Assembly (NCBI GenBank): GCA_001274695.2
Contig: LARU01000002.1
Location: forward strand, 2,108,001 to 2,172,000
Source of the DNA: Azoarcus sp. PA01
GTDB lineage: Bacteria; Pseudomonadota; Gammaproteobacteria; Burkholderiales; Rhodocyclaceae
Direction of reading: 5' to 3'
DNA: 64,000 nucleotides
The position numbers and the translations under genes were made by a program. This document shows positions 28,846 through 41,165 of the stretch, in pieces (within the stretch, counting starts at the first letter, position 1; the number at the start of each line of letters is the position of its first letter). The notes beneath the pieces are model-generated. The model saw only the letters and a list, made by a program, of their open reading frames with translations. It was not told the origin of the DNA and did no database searches.

Positions 28846-29724
28846 ATGAGCAGCGTCGTGCGTCGCGTCCCGCCGATGCATGCGCTGGCGGCGTTCGAAG
28901 CCGCGGCGCGGCTCGGCGGTTTCGCGCAGGCGGCCGACGAGCTGTGCGTGACGCCGAGCGCTGTCAGCCACCGCATCCGCCAGCTCGAAGCGATGCTCGG
29001 CACGCCGTTGTTCGAACGCACGCCGGCAGGGGTGCGCCCGACCACGGTGGGGCGCCTGTACCTCGAGAGCGTGCGCGAGGCGTTCGGCAAGCTCGCGCAG
29101 GCGGGCGCGCTGCTGCAGCCCGAGCGCGAGCGGCTGCGCGTGTCGCTGCCGCCGACGTTCGCGCGGCAGTTGCTGATGGCGCGCCTGCCCGAATACTTGC
29201 GCGCGCACCCGGAAGTCGAAGTCGAGATGCATCTGTCGATCCCGCTGCAGGACGTCACGGCCGAAACCGCCGACGTCGAGGTGCGCTGGGGACGGGGCGA
29301 TTATCCGGAGCGCACCGTATGCAAGCTGTTCGACGACGTCGTCATGCCGCTCGCGGCACCGTCGTGGATCGCGGCGCGCGCGCTGCGCGGCGTCGCCGAT
29401 CTCGCTCGCGCCGAACTGCTGCGCTCGCCGCTGCTGCCATGGCGGCCGTGTTTCGCCGCCGCCGGGCTCGACTGGCCGGAGCCGGAGCGCGGCGCCGTGT
29501 TCAACGATCTCGGCATGCTGTTCGAAGTTGCCGCAGCGGGGCTCGGGGCCGCCGTCGGCACCCGCCGGCTGTCGGCCGCGTGGGTCGACACCGGCCGGCT
29601 GGTGCCGCTGTTCGGCGTGACTGCTCCGGCGCCCTTCACGTATTACGCCGTTGCGACGCCAGCGCAGCACAAGCGGGCAGTGGTGCGGGATTTCATCGCC
29701 TGGCTCGCCGGCGTCTTCGCCTGA
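28846..29724 (+). CDS. LysR-family transcriptional regulator, GcvA-like
   Basis: A 292-residue DNA-binding regulator. The helix-turn-helix lies in PPMHALAAFEAAARLGGFAQ through DELCVTPSAVSHRIRQLEAM near residues 9-53, and the opening is typical of the GcvA subgroup. The effector domain has VEVEMHLSIPLQDVTAETAD and the subgroup's VRWGRGDYPE. The target is unknown: no divergent partner gene is adjacent. It lies 12 bases before acpH on the same strand, which may be incidental. Confidence 0.9.
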   Translation: MSSVVRRVPPMHALAAFEAAARLGGFAQAADELCVTPSAVSHRIRQLEAMLGTPLFERTPAGVRPTTVGRLYLESVREAFGKLAQAGALLQPERERLRVSLPPTFARQLLMARLPEYLRAHPEVEVEMHLSIPLQDVTAETADVEVRWGRGDYPERTVCKLFDDVVMPLAAPSWIAARALRGVADLARAELLRSPLLPWRPCFAAAGLDWPEPERGAVFNDLGMLFEVAAAGLGAAVGTRRLSAAWVDTGRLVPLFGVTAPAPFTYYAVATPAQHKRAVVRDFIAWLAGVFA

Positions 29725-29736
29725 GGCGGTACGGCG

Positions 29737-30321
29737 ATGAACTTTCTTGCGCACGCCTATCTGGCCGGTGAGTCGCCGGCGGACCGGCTCGGCGGGTTGA
29801 TCGGCGACTTCGTCAAAGGGCCGCTGCCGGCCGGCTTGCCACCGGAAGTCGCGGCCGGAGTGCGGCTGCATCGGCAGATCGACGTTTTCGCCGACACCCA
29901 TCCGGCTTTCGTCCGCAGCCGCTCAAGGGTGTCGACCGCGCGCCGGCGCGTATCGGGCGTGATGGTCGACATGTTCTACGATCACTTTCTCGCCCTGCAT
30001 TGGAGCCGATTCGGCGACGAGCCGCTCGAGGTCTTCACGACGCGGCTGTACGCGCTGCTGCAGGCGAACGGGCCGATGCTGCCGCCCCCGCTGGCAGACA
30101 TTCTCCCGCGCATCGTCGGCGCGGACTGGTTCGGTTCGTACCGGTCGGCTGATGCGACGTCGCACGCGCTCGACCGCATCGCGCTGCGGCTGCGGCGCGC
30201 CAATCCGCTGGCCGGAAGCGGTGCCGAACTGCAGTCGGACTATGCCGGCTTCGAGTCGGATTTCTTCGCGTTCATCGCGGACGCGCAGCGCTACGCCGAA
30301 CGCTGCCGCGCGCAGCGGTGA
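29737..30321 (+). CDS. acpH: Acyl carrier protein phosphodiesterase AcpH
   Basis: A 194-residue HD-like hydrolase that removes the phosphopantetheine arm from holo-ACP. MNFLAHAYLAGESPADRLGG and LIGDFVKG at the N-terminus, VRLHRQIDVFADTHPAF near 46-62 and MVDMFYDHFLALHW near 76-89 are family hallmarks including the metal-binding His/Asp set. Length matches E. coli AcpH (193). It lies close behind the LysR gene. Confidence 0.92.
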   Translation: MNFLAHAYLAGESPADRLGGLIGDFVKGPLPAGLPPEVAAGVRLHRQIDVFADTHPAFVRSRSRVSTARRRVSGVMVDMFYDHFLALHWSRFGDEPLEVFTTRLYALLQANGPMLPPPLADILPRIVGADWFGSYRSADATSHALDRIALRLRRANPLAGSGAELQSDYAGFESDFFAFIADAQRYAERCRAQR

Positions 30322-30388
30322 CGGTTCCTCGCCGTTTTTCCCGCCGGCCGCCCGAAAAACGCTTCGCCCCGGGCAGCGCGGAAGAACC

Positions 30389-31549
30389 CTATCGTGTTCC
30401 TGCTTTCGCCCACGATTGCAGCGCTTCCGGCGCCGGCGACAGCCGCCGCTCCTCGGGTTTCTCCGCGCCGGGTTCGGCCGCCCGCAACGCGCGTTCGACC
30501 TGCAGGCGACCGTCGACGTGCAGCGTCTGCGTCGGGAACGCAAACTCAATATCGCGCTCGGCGAAAGCGCGCACGAGGTGCAGGTTGATGCCCTGCTGGA
30601 CGTCCATATAGACGAGGAAGTCGGCTTTCAGCACGTAGTAGACCGCTTCGAAGTCGAGCGACGACGCGCCGAAGCCCTTGAAGTGCGCGCGGTCGAAGCG
30701 CACCTCCGGCTGGGCTTCGATTGCCTGACGGATCAGCTCCGGGATGACTTCGAGGCGGTCGGCCGGCGTGTCGTAGGTGACGCCGACGGGGAACGCGATG
30801 CGCCGCTCCTGCATGCGCTTGTAGTTGCGGATGCGGCTTTTCAGCAGGTCGTTGTTCGAGAAGATGATCTGCTCGCCGCTGAGGCTGCGCACGCGCGTCG
30901 TCTTGAGGCCGACATGCTCGACGGTGCCCATCAGGTCGTCGACGATGATGAAGTCGCCGATCACGAAAGGCTGATCGACCGCGATCGACAGCGACGCGAA
31001 GAGGTCGCCGAGGATGTTCTGCACCGCGAGCGCGACCGCAATGCCGCCGATGCCGAGGCTCGCGATCAGGGCGGTGACGTCGAGCCCGAGATTGTCGAGG
31101 ATCAGCAGCAGCACCAGCGCCCACAGCACGACCCGGCCGATGAACGTGAGCAGCGAGCGCGTCATCGCGCGCGCGCCGGGGTCGCCCGGCGCGGTAACGC
31201 TGAAACGGCGCCGCAGCCAGAAATCGAAGCCGCGGTTCGCCCAGAAGCCCGCCTGCAGCAGCAGCAGGCTGACGAAGAGGCGGTTGACGACGGTCGTGAG
31301 CGCTTCGGGCAGCGTCAGGAAGCGCGTCGCGACGTAGAGCCCGATCGCGGCGCCGAGCAGGATTCGCGTCACCGAAAGGAGTTCGACGAGGAAGTCGTCG
31401 ACGCCGTTGTCGGTCGTCGGCGCGACCGCGGTCAGGCGCGCGAGCAGCAGCCGGCGAACGGTATGTAGGATGAGCATGCTGCCGACGACGGCGAGCAGCG
31501 CGTAGCTCCAGTCCTGGAGCGCGTTGTTGTGGATCAGTTCGCGAAACAT
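30389..31549 (-). CDS. Small-conductance mechanosensitive channel, MscS family
   Basis: A 386-residue MscS-type channel that releases solutes under membrane tension. Four to five membrane helices occupy residues ~20-185. The pore helix and beta domain follow: SLGIGGIAVALAVQNILGDL near 181-200, then SIAVDQPFVIGDFIIVDDLM and EHVGLKTTRVRSLSGEQIIF, the MscS core. It is longer than E. coli MscS (286) because of an extra N-terminal part. ATG 31549 is used. A small ORF (31534-31932) overlaps its start and a likely promoter lies at 31968-31996. Confidence 0.92.
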   Translation of the reverse strand: MFRELIHNNALQDWSYALLAVVGSMLILHTVRRLLLARLTAVAPTTDNGVDDFLVELLSVTRILLGAAIGLYVATRFLTLPEALTTVVNRLFVSLLLLQAGFWANRGFDFWLRRRFSVTAPGDPGARAMTRSLLTFIGRVVLWALVLLLILDNLGLDVTALIASLGIGGIAVALAVQNILGDLFASLSIAVDQPFVIGDFIIVDDLMGTVEHVGLKTTRVRSLSGEQIIFSNNDLLKSRIRNYKRMQERRIAFPVGVTYDTPADRLEVIPELIRQAIEAQPEVRFDRAHFKGFGASSLDFEAVYYVLKADFLVYMDVQQGINLHLVRAFAERDIEFAFPTQTLHVDGRLQVERALRAAEPGAEKPEERRLSPAPEALQSWAKAGTR

Positions 31550-31932
31550 GCTTGCTCGTCGGGAAAAGGGCGGGAAAGTGTTCGTGCCGGTCGGGTCCGG
31601 GCATGGGTCCGGGCATTTCGCCGGGCGGAAAATCGCTCGTCGCGACTGATGATGTTCAGGCGCCGGTGAGCGAAAGCGAAAGTGAAAGCGACACGGCCCG
31701 ACTGGAAGGCTCCGTTTGGGAAGCGCTGATTTATTCCGTTCGCCTTGAGCTTGTCGAAGGGCATTCCCTGCAACAACAAGGGCTTTGACAGGCTCAGCCC
31801 GAACGGTTTTGATTTAATCAGCGCTTCCTTTGCGGCGCGCCGGCGGCGGCGCAATGTGTCGTCGATGCTATCGCCCGCTGAAGCGGGGACTTCCTCGCTG
31901 GCGAAACGGATTTCTGCGGCGATTCCACCCAT
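31534..31932 (-). CDS. Hypothetical small protein upstream of mscS, carrying an in-frame repeat insertion
   Basis: A 132-codon frame with an excellent translation start: AGAGGAG at 31941-31947, eight bases before the ATG at 31932, and a promoter-like pair 36 bases further up. The N-terminus (MGGIAAEIRFASEEVPASAG...) matches no family I know. Residues ~35-72 are encoded by the inverted-repeat element (GLSLSKP and FDKLKANG words), 38 codons in length so the frame survives. The C-terminal part is Arg-rich and unconvincing. The TGA overlaps the mscS start by 16 bases. It may be a real small gene, a leader for mscS, or spurious. Confidence 0.35.
   Translation of the reverse strand: MGGIAAEIRFASEEVPASAGDSIDDTLRRRRRAAKEALIKSKPFGLSLSKPLLLQGMPFDKLKANGINQRFPNGAFQSGRVAFTFAFAHRRLNIISRDERFSARRNARTHARTRPARTLSRPFPDEQACFAN
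31715..31832. mobile_element. MITE-like inverted-repeat element with 4-bp target duplication
   Basis: A 110-base element (31719-31828) with matching ends: GGAAGCGCTGATT at the left and its reverse complement AATCAGCGCTTCC at the right (13 bases, perfect). The interior has a second pair of arms (CCGTTCGCC / GGCTCAGCCCGAACGG type). TTTG flanks both sides (31715-31718, 31829-31832), looking like a target-site duplication. There is no transposase inside, so it would be non-autonomous. It lies in the ~970-base gene-poor stretch between mscS and the transglycosylase. Confidence 0.65.
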
Positions 31933-31967
31933 CGATTCGTCTCCTCTGGCTGTTCGAGGGACGAAAG

Positions 31968-31996
31968 AGTGTACGGTGAAAAGTAGTTTGGACCAA
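31968..31996 (-). promoter_or_regulatory. Putative sigma70 promoter for the small ORF/mscS, overlapped by a palindrome
   Basis: Read on the - strand: TTGGTC (31996-31991), 17 bases, then TACACT (31973-31968). The -35 box overlaps a perfect palindrome, GTTTGG-A-CCAAAC at 31986-31998, a plausible operator. Transcription would enter the small ORF (start 31932) and mscS (start 31549). Confidence 0.45.
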
Positions 31997-32186
31997 ACGC
32001 ATTAGCCGCTGCGCGAAGCCAGCGAACTCAACCGGATTTCGCTCGGGGTCAAAAGACCTCCGGTCAAGCGGCAAGGCGCATTTTGGCGCAGAAACTACAT
32101 TTCTTCACAATTGCGAATCCCCCTGCGCTGTCGCGCTTTGCGCCCCGAAGTCGGGGGAAGCGGGCCCCGATCTTGCGTCGCGCGCG

Positions 32187-32215
32187 TTGACAGAAAACCT
32201 TTCTGTAAATACATT
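32187..32215 (+). promoter_or_regulatory. Strong sigma70-like promoter upstream of the transglycosylase, with spacer palindrome
   Basis: TTGACA (32187-32192), a 17-base spacer, then TACATT (32210-32215): a near-consensus promoter, striking in GC-rich DNA. CAGAAA-ACC-TTTCTG at 32191-32205 forms a perfect inverted repeat overlapping the -35 box and spacer, fit for a repressor. The transcript would have about 300 bases before the next start codon (32519); I see no gene in that leader. Confidence 0.55.
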
Positions 32216-32518
32216 GCAACCGTTGTTGCATCGCAGCAGCTGACAGCAACATTCTGATTCGATTGATTTGGTTAGGTGCGGCGCCGGAATTTCACTTCCC
32301 GTACGGCGCAGACAAGCATGGCCGCGCGCACCGCGGGGGCACGTCGTCAAGTTGCGGCGGCTTGCCTGAACGACCACTGAAGACCGAGTACTTCGATAGC
32401 CGGTCACGCCATTCCGTTCGCGACCGGTTCCCCGCCCGATGCAGTACCCGGGCTCCGTTGCGCCCGTTTTCGGCCGACGGCGGGACATCGATGCGCCTGG
32501 TCGCAGCACGGAGGAACC

Positions 32519-33241
32519 ATGGTCCACGCAACTCATGGCGACGGGGGCAAGCGCACTACCCCCAACGTCGTTGTTCGTTTTGCCCAGGCTTCATTGGTGG
32601 TGGGGATGCTGGCAGCAGGATGGCTCGGCAGCGCCTATCTGAAGCATGAGCCCGTCAAGTTCGTCGACCTGGGCATGTTCCCGGCCAGCGAGGCTGCCGT
32701 CGAAGTCGCACCGGTGGTGCTGTCGACGCCCGCGATGCTGCCGGTGCAGCGCAAGGTGAGCGCCGAGGAGGGGCTCTCGTCCGAGATGAGGCGGGTGCGG
32801 GACTACGTCGCGAGGCGCTACAAAGTGCCGACGACGATGCTCGAGCCGGTGCTTGCGGCCGCGGAGCATCACGGGCGGACCTCCGGCATCGATCCGCTGC
32901 TGATCGTCGCGATGATGGCGATCGAGTCGAGCTTCAATCCGCTTGCGGTGAGCAGCATGGGCGCGCAGGGCCTGATGCAGGTGATCCCGCGCTTTCACAT
33001 GGACAAGATCGGCGACGTCGACCGGAAAAATCCGCTTTTCGATCCGCAACTGAACGTGCGTGTCGGAACGCAGGTGCTCGCCGAAGGCTTGCGCCGTTTC
33101 GGCAGCCTGCAGGCGGCGCTGCAGTACTACGGCGGCGCGCGCAGCGATCCGCAGGCGCGATACGCGAACAAGGTGCTCGCGATGAAGAAGCGGCTGATCA
33201 GCGCAGCGGGCCGCGACCTGCAGGCCGGCACCGGCGCCTGA
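32519..33241 (+). CDS. Membrane-anchored lytic transglycosylase (SLT domain)
   Basis: A 240-residue murein-cleaving enzyme. A hydrophobic stretch near residues 24-44 (ASLVVGMLAAGWLGSAYL) anchors or exports it. The SLT domain has IVAMMAIESSFNPLAVSS near 133-150 with the catalytic Glu, then GAQGLMQVIPRFH near 152-164 and ALQYYGGARSDPQARYANKV near 201-220. It is far shorter than Slt70, more like MltC/EmtA-type catalytic cores. ATG 32519 is at the end of a long leader from the promoter at 32187. Confidence 0.88.
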   Translation: MVHATHGDGGKRTTPNVVVRFAQASLVVGMLAAGWLGSAYLKHEPVKFVDLGMFPASEAAVEVAPVVLSTPAMLPVQRKVSAEEGLSSEMRRVRDYVARRYKVPTTMLEPVLAAAEHHGRTSGIDPLLIVAMMAIESSFNPLAVSSMGAQGLMQVIPRFHMDKIGDVDRKNPLFDPQLNVRVGTQVLAEGLRRFGSLQAALQYYGGARSDPQARYANKVLAMKKRLISAAGRDLQAGTGA

Positions 33242-33313
33242 ATTTTCACCGCGGCATCCGGTTGCCGGGATTTTCCTTGCGTAGTTGATCGCCGCACTGC
33301 GGACCCGGACACG

Positions 33314-33341
33314 AAAAAGCGCCGACGGATCGGCGCTTTTT
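33314..33341. terminator. Bidirectional rho-independent terminator
   Basis: A perfect 12-base stem, AAAAAGCGCCGA and TCGGCGCTTTTT, around a four-base loop CGGA. With A-run and T-run at the two sides it can end transcription from both the transglycosylase and the convergent pckG. Confidence 0.9.
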
Positions 33342-33380
33342 GTTGTTCACCGGCTGCCGCAGCGCACCCGGCAGCCGGGG

Positions 33381-35243
<1,863 letters not shown>

Positions 35244-35332
35244 TTACAGAAGCGGAACCGGTCCCGTCGGTCGAGCCTGTAGCCTTGCGGCCGGCGGGGA
35301 CGAGGGGTCGTGGTGACCGCCCCGTTTCCCGA

Positions 35333-35362
35333 ACTGTGGAAACTACTAGGGTTAACCACAGT
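35333..35362. promoter_or_regulatory. Inverted repeat in the pckG-maeB divergent region
   Basis: The 324-base gap between pckG and maeB contains ACTGTGG (35333-35339) and CCACAGT (35356-35362), perfect 7-base arms 16 bases apart, followed by an AT-rich TAATATTAT at 35374-35382 that could be a -10 region for maeB. A shared regulator site is plausible but unproven. Nothing else in the gap looks like a gene. Confidence 0.4.
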
Positions 35363-35549
35363 CGGCGAAAGCCTAATATTATGCCACGGGCCGGCGGGTG
35401 CCCGAAACGGCATTGAAAGCTTTTCTTTCGCTAACGACGGGCGCGAAACCCTCGCCCGAGTCGCCCGAAGAAGCTGCCTCGCATGGGCCGCGTACAACAA
35501 ATGTGTCCGGTGGCGATGCGCCACGATACGAACAACCGAAGGGATCGTC

Positions 35550-37826
<2,277 letters not shown>

Positions 37827-37848
37827 ACCTGCCGGCAGCGTGATCGCA

Positions 37849-37868
37849 TGCGTGCGTGCGTGCGTGCG
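37849..37868 (+). repeat. Tetranucleotide repeat (TGCG)x5 before the patatin gene
   Basis: Five perfect TGCG units lie between maeB and the patatin gene, about 70 bases before its chosen ATG. An ATG at 37848 runs through the repeat out of frame with the patatin; one more unit would put it in frame. Slippage could therefore change the N-terminus, but no such effect is shown. Confidence 0.6.
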
Positions 37869-37936
37869 TCGTGGCCGCAGCCGCCCGCACGCCGTGGCAT
37901 CATTTCCCCGCCAGGTTCGATCGACGCGGGAGGCGC

Positions 37937-39067
37937 ATGACGGAAGGGAAGGCGGCGCTGGTATTGACGGGGGGCGGCGCGCGCGCAGCCTACCAGGTCG
38001 GCGTGCTCGCCGCGATCCGCAAGATCCGGGGACGGCAGCCGGGAAACCCGTTCCCGATCCTGTGCGGCACGTCGGCCGGCGGCATCAACGCCGCGGCGCT
38101 CGCGGTGTTTTCGTCCGACTTCAATGCCGGCGTGCGCAAGCTGACGTGGATCTGGCGCAATTTTCACGTCGACCAGGTGTATCGGGCTGACGCCGCAGCG
38201 CTGATGGGCACCGGCTTGCGCTGGGGCGGCGCGCTGATGTTCGGCTGGGCGGTACGCCAGACGCCGCGCTCGCTGCTCGACAACAGCCCGTTGCGCGCGC
38301 TGCTCGAGCGCGTGCTCGACTTCTCGGCGATCCGCCGCGCGATCGACGCAGGCCACCTTCATGCCGTCAGCGTCGCCGCATCGGGTTATTCGTCCGGCGA
38401 GAACCTCGCATTTTTCGAAGCGGCCCCGGAAGTGCTGCCATGGCGCCGCGCCCAGCGCGTCGGCATGCCGACGCACCTCGGCATCGAGCACCTGCTCGCG
38501 TCGAGCGCGATTCCGTTCGTGTTTCCGGCAGTCAAGATCAATCGCGAATATTTCGGTGACGGCTCGATGCGCCAGCTCGCGCCGATCAGCCCGGCGATCC
38601 ACATGGGAGCCGAGCGCATTCTCGTGATCGGTTCGGGCCGGCTCGCCGAAGAGGGGCGTCAGCGCACCGAAGACTATCCGCCGCTCGCGCAGATCGCCGG
38701 CCACGCGCTGTCGAGCATTTTCCTCGACGGGCTCGCCGTCGACCTCGAGCGCATGGAGCGCATCAACGCGACGCTCAACGCCTTCACCGCTGCCGAGCGC
38801 GACGCGGCAGGTCTCGCGTTGCGGCCGATCGAAACCTTGGTGATTTCGCCGTCGAAACGGCTCGACGCGATCGCCGGCCGTCATCGCGGCACGCTGCCGC
38901 TGGCACTGCGAACGCTGCTGCGCGGCGTCGGCGCGATGCGTCGCGAAGGTTCGACGCTGCTGTCCTACCTGCTGTTCGAGCCCGCTTTCACGCGCGCGCT
39001 GATGGATATGGGGTTCCAGGACACTCTCGCGCGGCGGGACGAGGTCGCCGCTTTTCTGCGGCTGTGA
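37937..39067 (+). CDS. Patatin-like phospholipase
   Basis: A 376-residue serine lipase-like protein. ALVLTGGGARAAYQVGVLAA near residues 7-26 is the oxyanion-hole loop, ILCGTSAGGINAAAL near 41-55 holds the catalytic Ser in GxSxG, and the dyad Asp is in EYFGDGSMRQLAPISPA near 199-215. It hydrolyses acyl esters, probably of phospholipids, in the cytoplasm or at the membrane; no signal peptide is seen. ATG 37937 after GGGAGGC is preferred to upstream GTGs inside the TGCG repeat. Confidence 0.9.
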   Translation: MTEGKAALVLTGGGARAAYQVGVLAAIRKIRGRQPGNPFPILCGTSAGGINAAALAVFSSDFNAGVRKLTWIWRNFHVDQVYRADAAALMGTGLRWGGALMFGWAVRQTPRSLLDNSPLRALLERVLDFSAIRRAIDAGHLHAVSVAASGYSSGENLAFFEAAPEVLPWRRAQRVGMPTHLGIEHLLASSAIPFVFPAVKINREYFGDGSMRQLAPISPAIHMGAERILVIGSGRLAEEGRQRTEDYPPLAQIAGHALSSIFLDGLAVDLERMERINATLNAFTAAERDAAGLALRPIETLVISPSKRLDAIAGRHRGTLPLALRTLLRGVGAMRREGSTLLSYLLFEPAFTRALMDMGFQDTLARRDEVAAFLRL

Positions 39068-39225
39068 ACTTTTTTTCGGGCAGTTGTGTAAGCGCCAACC
39101 CATCCCGTCGTGTTGATGTAACAATGTATCTGAGGTTTTTTGAATCCACTTCAAAAAAACTTGATATCTGCTTAATTTGATTAAAAATAAAAGTGCCATC
39201 CCGCGCACTTCCCGGCTCGCCTACC

Positions 39226-40314
39226 ATGACTTTTCGCCACCTTGTCGTTGCCCTGCTGAGTCTTGCCCTGCTGCAGACCGGAGGGATAGAACCCGCTGCC
39301 GCCGCGACCGGACAGGAGCGGGCCCGGACGGCCAAATCGACCGCGACCAAAAAGGCGCCGGTCCGCTACACGATACGCAAAAAAACTGCCAAGGCGACGA
39401 TGGTGCGCAAGGGCACGGTGCGCAAGGCCACGGTGCGCAAACCGGTGCTGCGCAAAGTGTCTGCTCGTCGCTCGCTGGCGGCCCCGATCGCGCCGATGGC
39501 TCCGGTCGAGGTCCGGCCCGAAGTCGACCGGCTGGGTAACCCACAGCTGCGCTCCGCGGCTTTCGTCGTCGTCAACCAGACGACCGGCGAAGTGATCCTC
39601 GAGAAGAAGAGCGACTCGGTGCTGCCGATCGCATCGATCACGAAGCTGATGACCGCGATGGTGGTTCTCGACGGCGGGCAGAGCCTGTCCGAAGAGATCG
39701 TCATCACCGCGGACGACCTCGACACGATCAAGGGGACGGGGTCGCGGCTCGCGCTCGGCACCCGGCTCACGCGCGAGCAGCTGCTGCACCTGGCGCTGAT
39801 GTCGTCGGAAAATCGCGCCGCTTCGGCGCTCGGCCGCAGTTACCCCGGCGGCATCGCTGCGTTCGTCCAGGCGATGAACGTCAAGGCCCGCCTGGTCGGG
39901 CTCGGCGACACGCATTTCAGCGACAGCACCGGCCTCGATCCGGCGAATGTCTCGAGTCCGCGCGATCTCGTCCGCATGGTCGCCGCGGCGTCCACGTATC
40001 CGCTGATCCGCCGCTTTTCGACAAGCAGCGAAGACCATGTCGAGATCCGCGGGCGGATGCATCGCTTCGGCAACACCAACTCGCTCGTCCGCAGTCCCGA
40101 ATGGGATATCGACGTGTCGAAGACCGGCTACATCCGCGAGGCGGGGCGCTGCCTCGTGATGCAGGCCCGGCTGCTCGACCAGCCGGTGATCATCGTGCTG
40201 ATGGATTCGGACGGGCGCTACACGCGCACCGCTGATGCCGTGCGGATCAAGAAGTGGCTCGAGGCGGTGGGTGCCCAGCGCGTCGCAAGCATCGTCCCGG
40301 GCGGTAACGGCTAG
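39226..40314 (+). CDS. pbpG: D-alanyl-D-alanine endopeptidase (PBP7/8-type, peptidase S11)
   Basis: A 362-residue periplasmic penicillin-binding protein that cleaves peptide cross-links in murein. A signal peptide spans about residues 1-27. Residues ~33-85 are a basic, low-complexity linker with repeated VRK words. The catalytic domain carries the three S11 motifs: SITK (PIASITKLMTAMV) near 137, SEN (MSSENRAASALG) near 194 and KTG (VSKTGYIREAG) near 299. ATG 39226 is chosen because it begins the signal peptide. The AT-rich upstream has a TTTTTTGAA/TTCAAAAAA inverted repeat at 39136-39158. Confidence 0.92.
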   Translation: MTFRHLVVALLSLALLQTGGIEPAAAATGQERARTAKSTATKKAPVRYTIRKKTAKATMVRKGTVRKATVRKPVLRKVSARRSLAAPIAPMAPVEVRPEVDRLGNPQLRSAAFVVVNQTTGEVILEKKSDSVLPIASITKLMTAMVVLDGGQSLSEEIVITADDLDTIKGTGSRLALGTRLTREQLLHLALMSSENRAASALGRSYPGGIAAFVQAMNVKARLVGLGDTHFSDSTGLDPANVSSPRDLVRMVAAASTYPLIRRFSTSSEDHVEIRGRMHRFGNTNSLVRSPEWDIDVSKTGYIREAGRCLVMQARLLDQPVIIVLMDSDGRYTRTADAVRIKKWLEAVGAQRVASIVPGGNG

Positions 40315-40331
40315 GCGCTGCTCGGCCTTCG

Positions 40332-41123
40332 TCAGTGGGCGGGGCGATTCGGGACGTAACCGAGCGCCCGGGAGATTTCGTCGGCGGCTTCGCGCACGAG
40401 GGGCGCGCGGTCGGGATTGAAGCGTTCCGATGGAGTCGACAGCGACAGGCCGGCGATCAGTTCGCCGGAATCGTCGCGAATCCCGGCAGCGATGCAGCGC
40501 ACGCCGTTTTCGACTTCGTCGAGGTCGAACGCGATGCCGTGCCGGCGCACCTTGTCGAGTTCCTTTTCCAGCGTGGCGGCGTCGGTGATGGAGCCAGGGG
40601 TCGAGGCCGGCAGGCCGGTGCGGCGCGCATATTCGCGCACGCGCTCCAGGCCGTCCTCGACGAGGAAGAGCTTGCCGGTGGCGGTGGTGTGCAGCGGAGC
40701 GCGCGCGCCGACGATATGCACGACGCGCACGGCCGAGCGGCCGCTCGACGTGCGGTCGACATAGACGATCTCGTCGCCATCGCGAATGCCCAGGTTGATG
40801 CTCTCGCCGGTCGCCGCGTGGAGCTTGAGCATCGCCGGCATCGCCGTCTCGCGCAGCGAAATGCGCGACTTCACGAGGCTCCCCAGTTCCAGCAGGCGGA
40901 TGCCGAGCCGGTAGGTGCCGCCTTCGCCGCGCTCGACGAAACCGCTTTGCGACATCGCGCCGAGGATGCGGTGCGCGGTCGAGGGATGAAGGCCCGTCTC
41001 CTGCGCGATCTGCTTCAGCGGCGCGGGATCGGGGTGATGGGCAAGGACGTCGAGCAGCTTCATCATGCGCTCGACGACCTGGATCGGATTCTTGGTTTCG
41101 GGGGGAGATGTCACGCGGGTCAC
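40332..41123 (-). CDS. IclR-family transcriptional regulator (next to lutABC)
   Basis: A 263-residue regulator. The winged helix-turn-helix is near residues 14-75 (LKQIAQETGLHPSTAHRILG), and the IclR effector domain follows, with GESINLGIRDGDEIVYVDRT near 109-128 and HTTATGKLFL near 146-155. The start is a GTG at 41123, or a GTG at 41114. It is divergent from lutA with 92 bases between, which contain an ATTTC-GAAAT palindrome. It most likely controls lutABC in response to lactate or a related metabolite (inference). Confidence 0.92.
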   Translation of the reverse strand: MTRVTSPPETKNPIQVVERMMKLLDVLAHHPDPAPLKQIAQETGLHPSTAHRILGAMSQSGFVERGEGGTYRLGIRLLELGSLVKSRISLRETAMPAMLKLHAATGESINLGIRDGDEIVYVDRTSSGRSAVRVVHIVGARAPLHTTATGKLFLVEDGLERVREYARRTGLPASTPGSITDAATLEKELDKVRRHGIAFDLDEVENGVRCIAAGIRDDSGELIAGLSLSTPSERFNPDRAPLVREAADEISRALGYVPNRPAH

Positions 41124-41165
41124 TGCGGGTTTTCCTTAACTTGTACAGTTTACTCGGGCGTCGTA

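Noticed and set aside
37840..37936. Upstream GTG/ATG starts for the patatin gene
   Set aside because: They lie in the TGCG repeat and add no conserved sequence; ATG 37937 has a GGGAGGC site.
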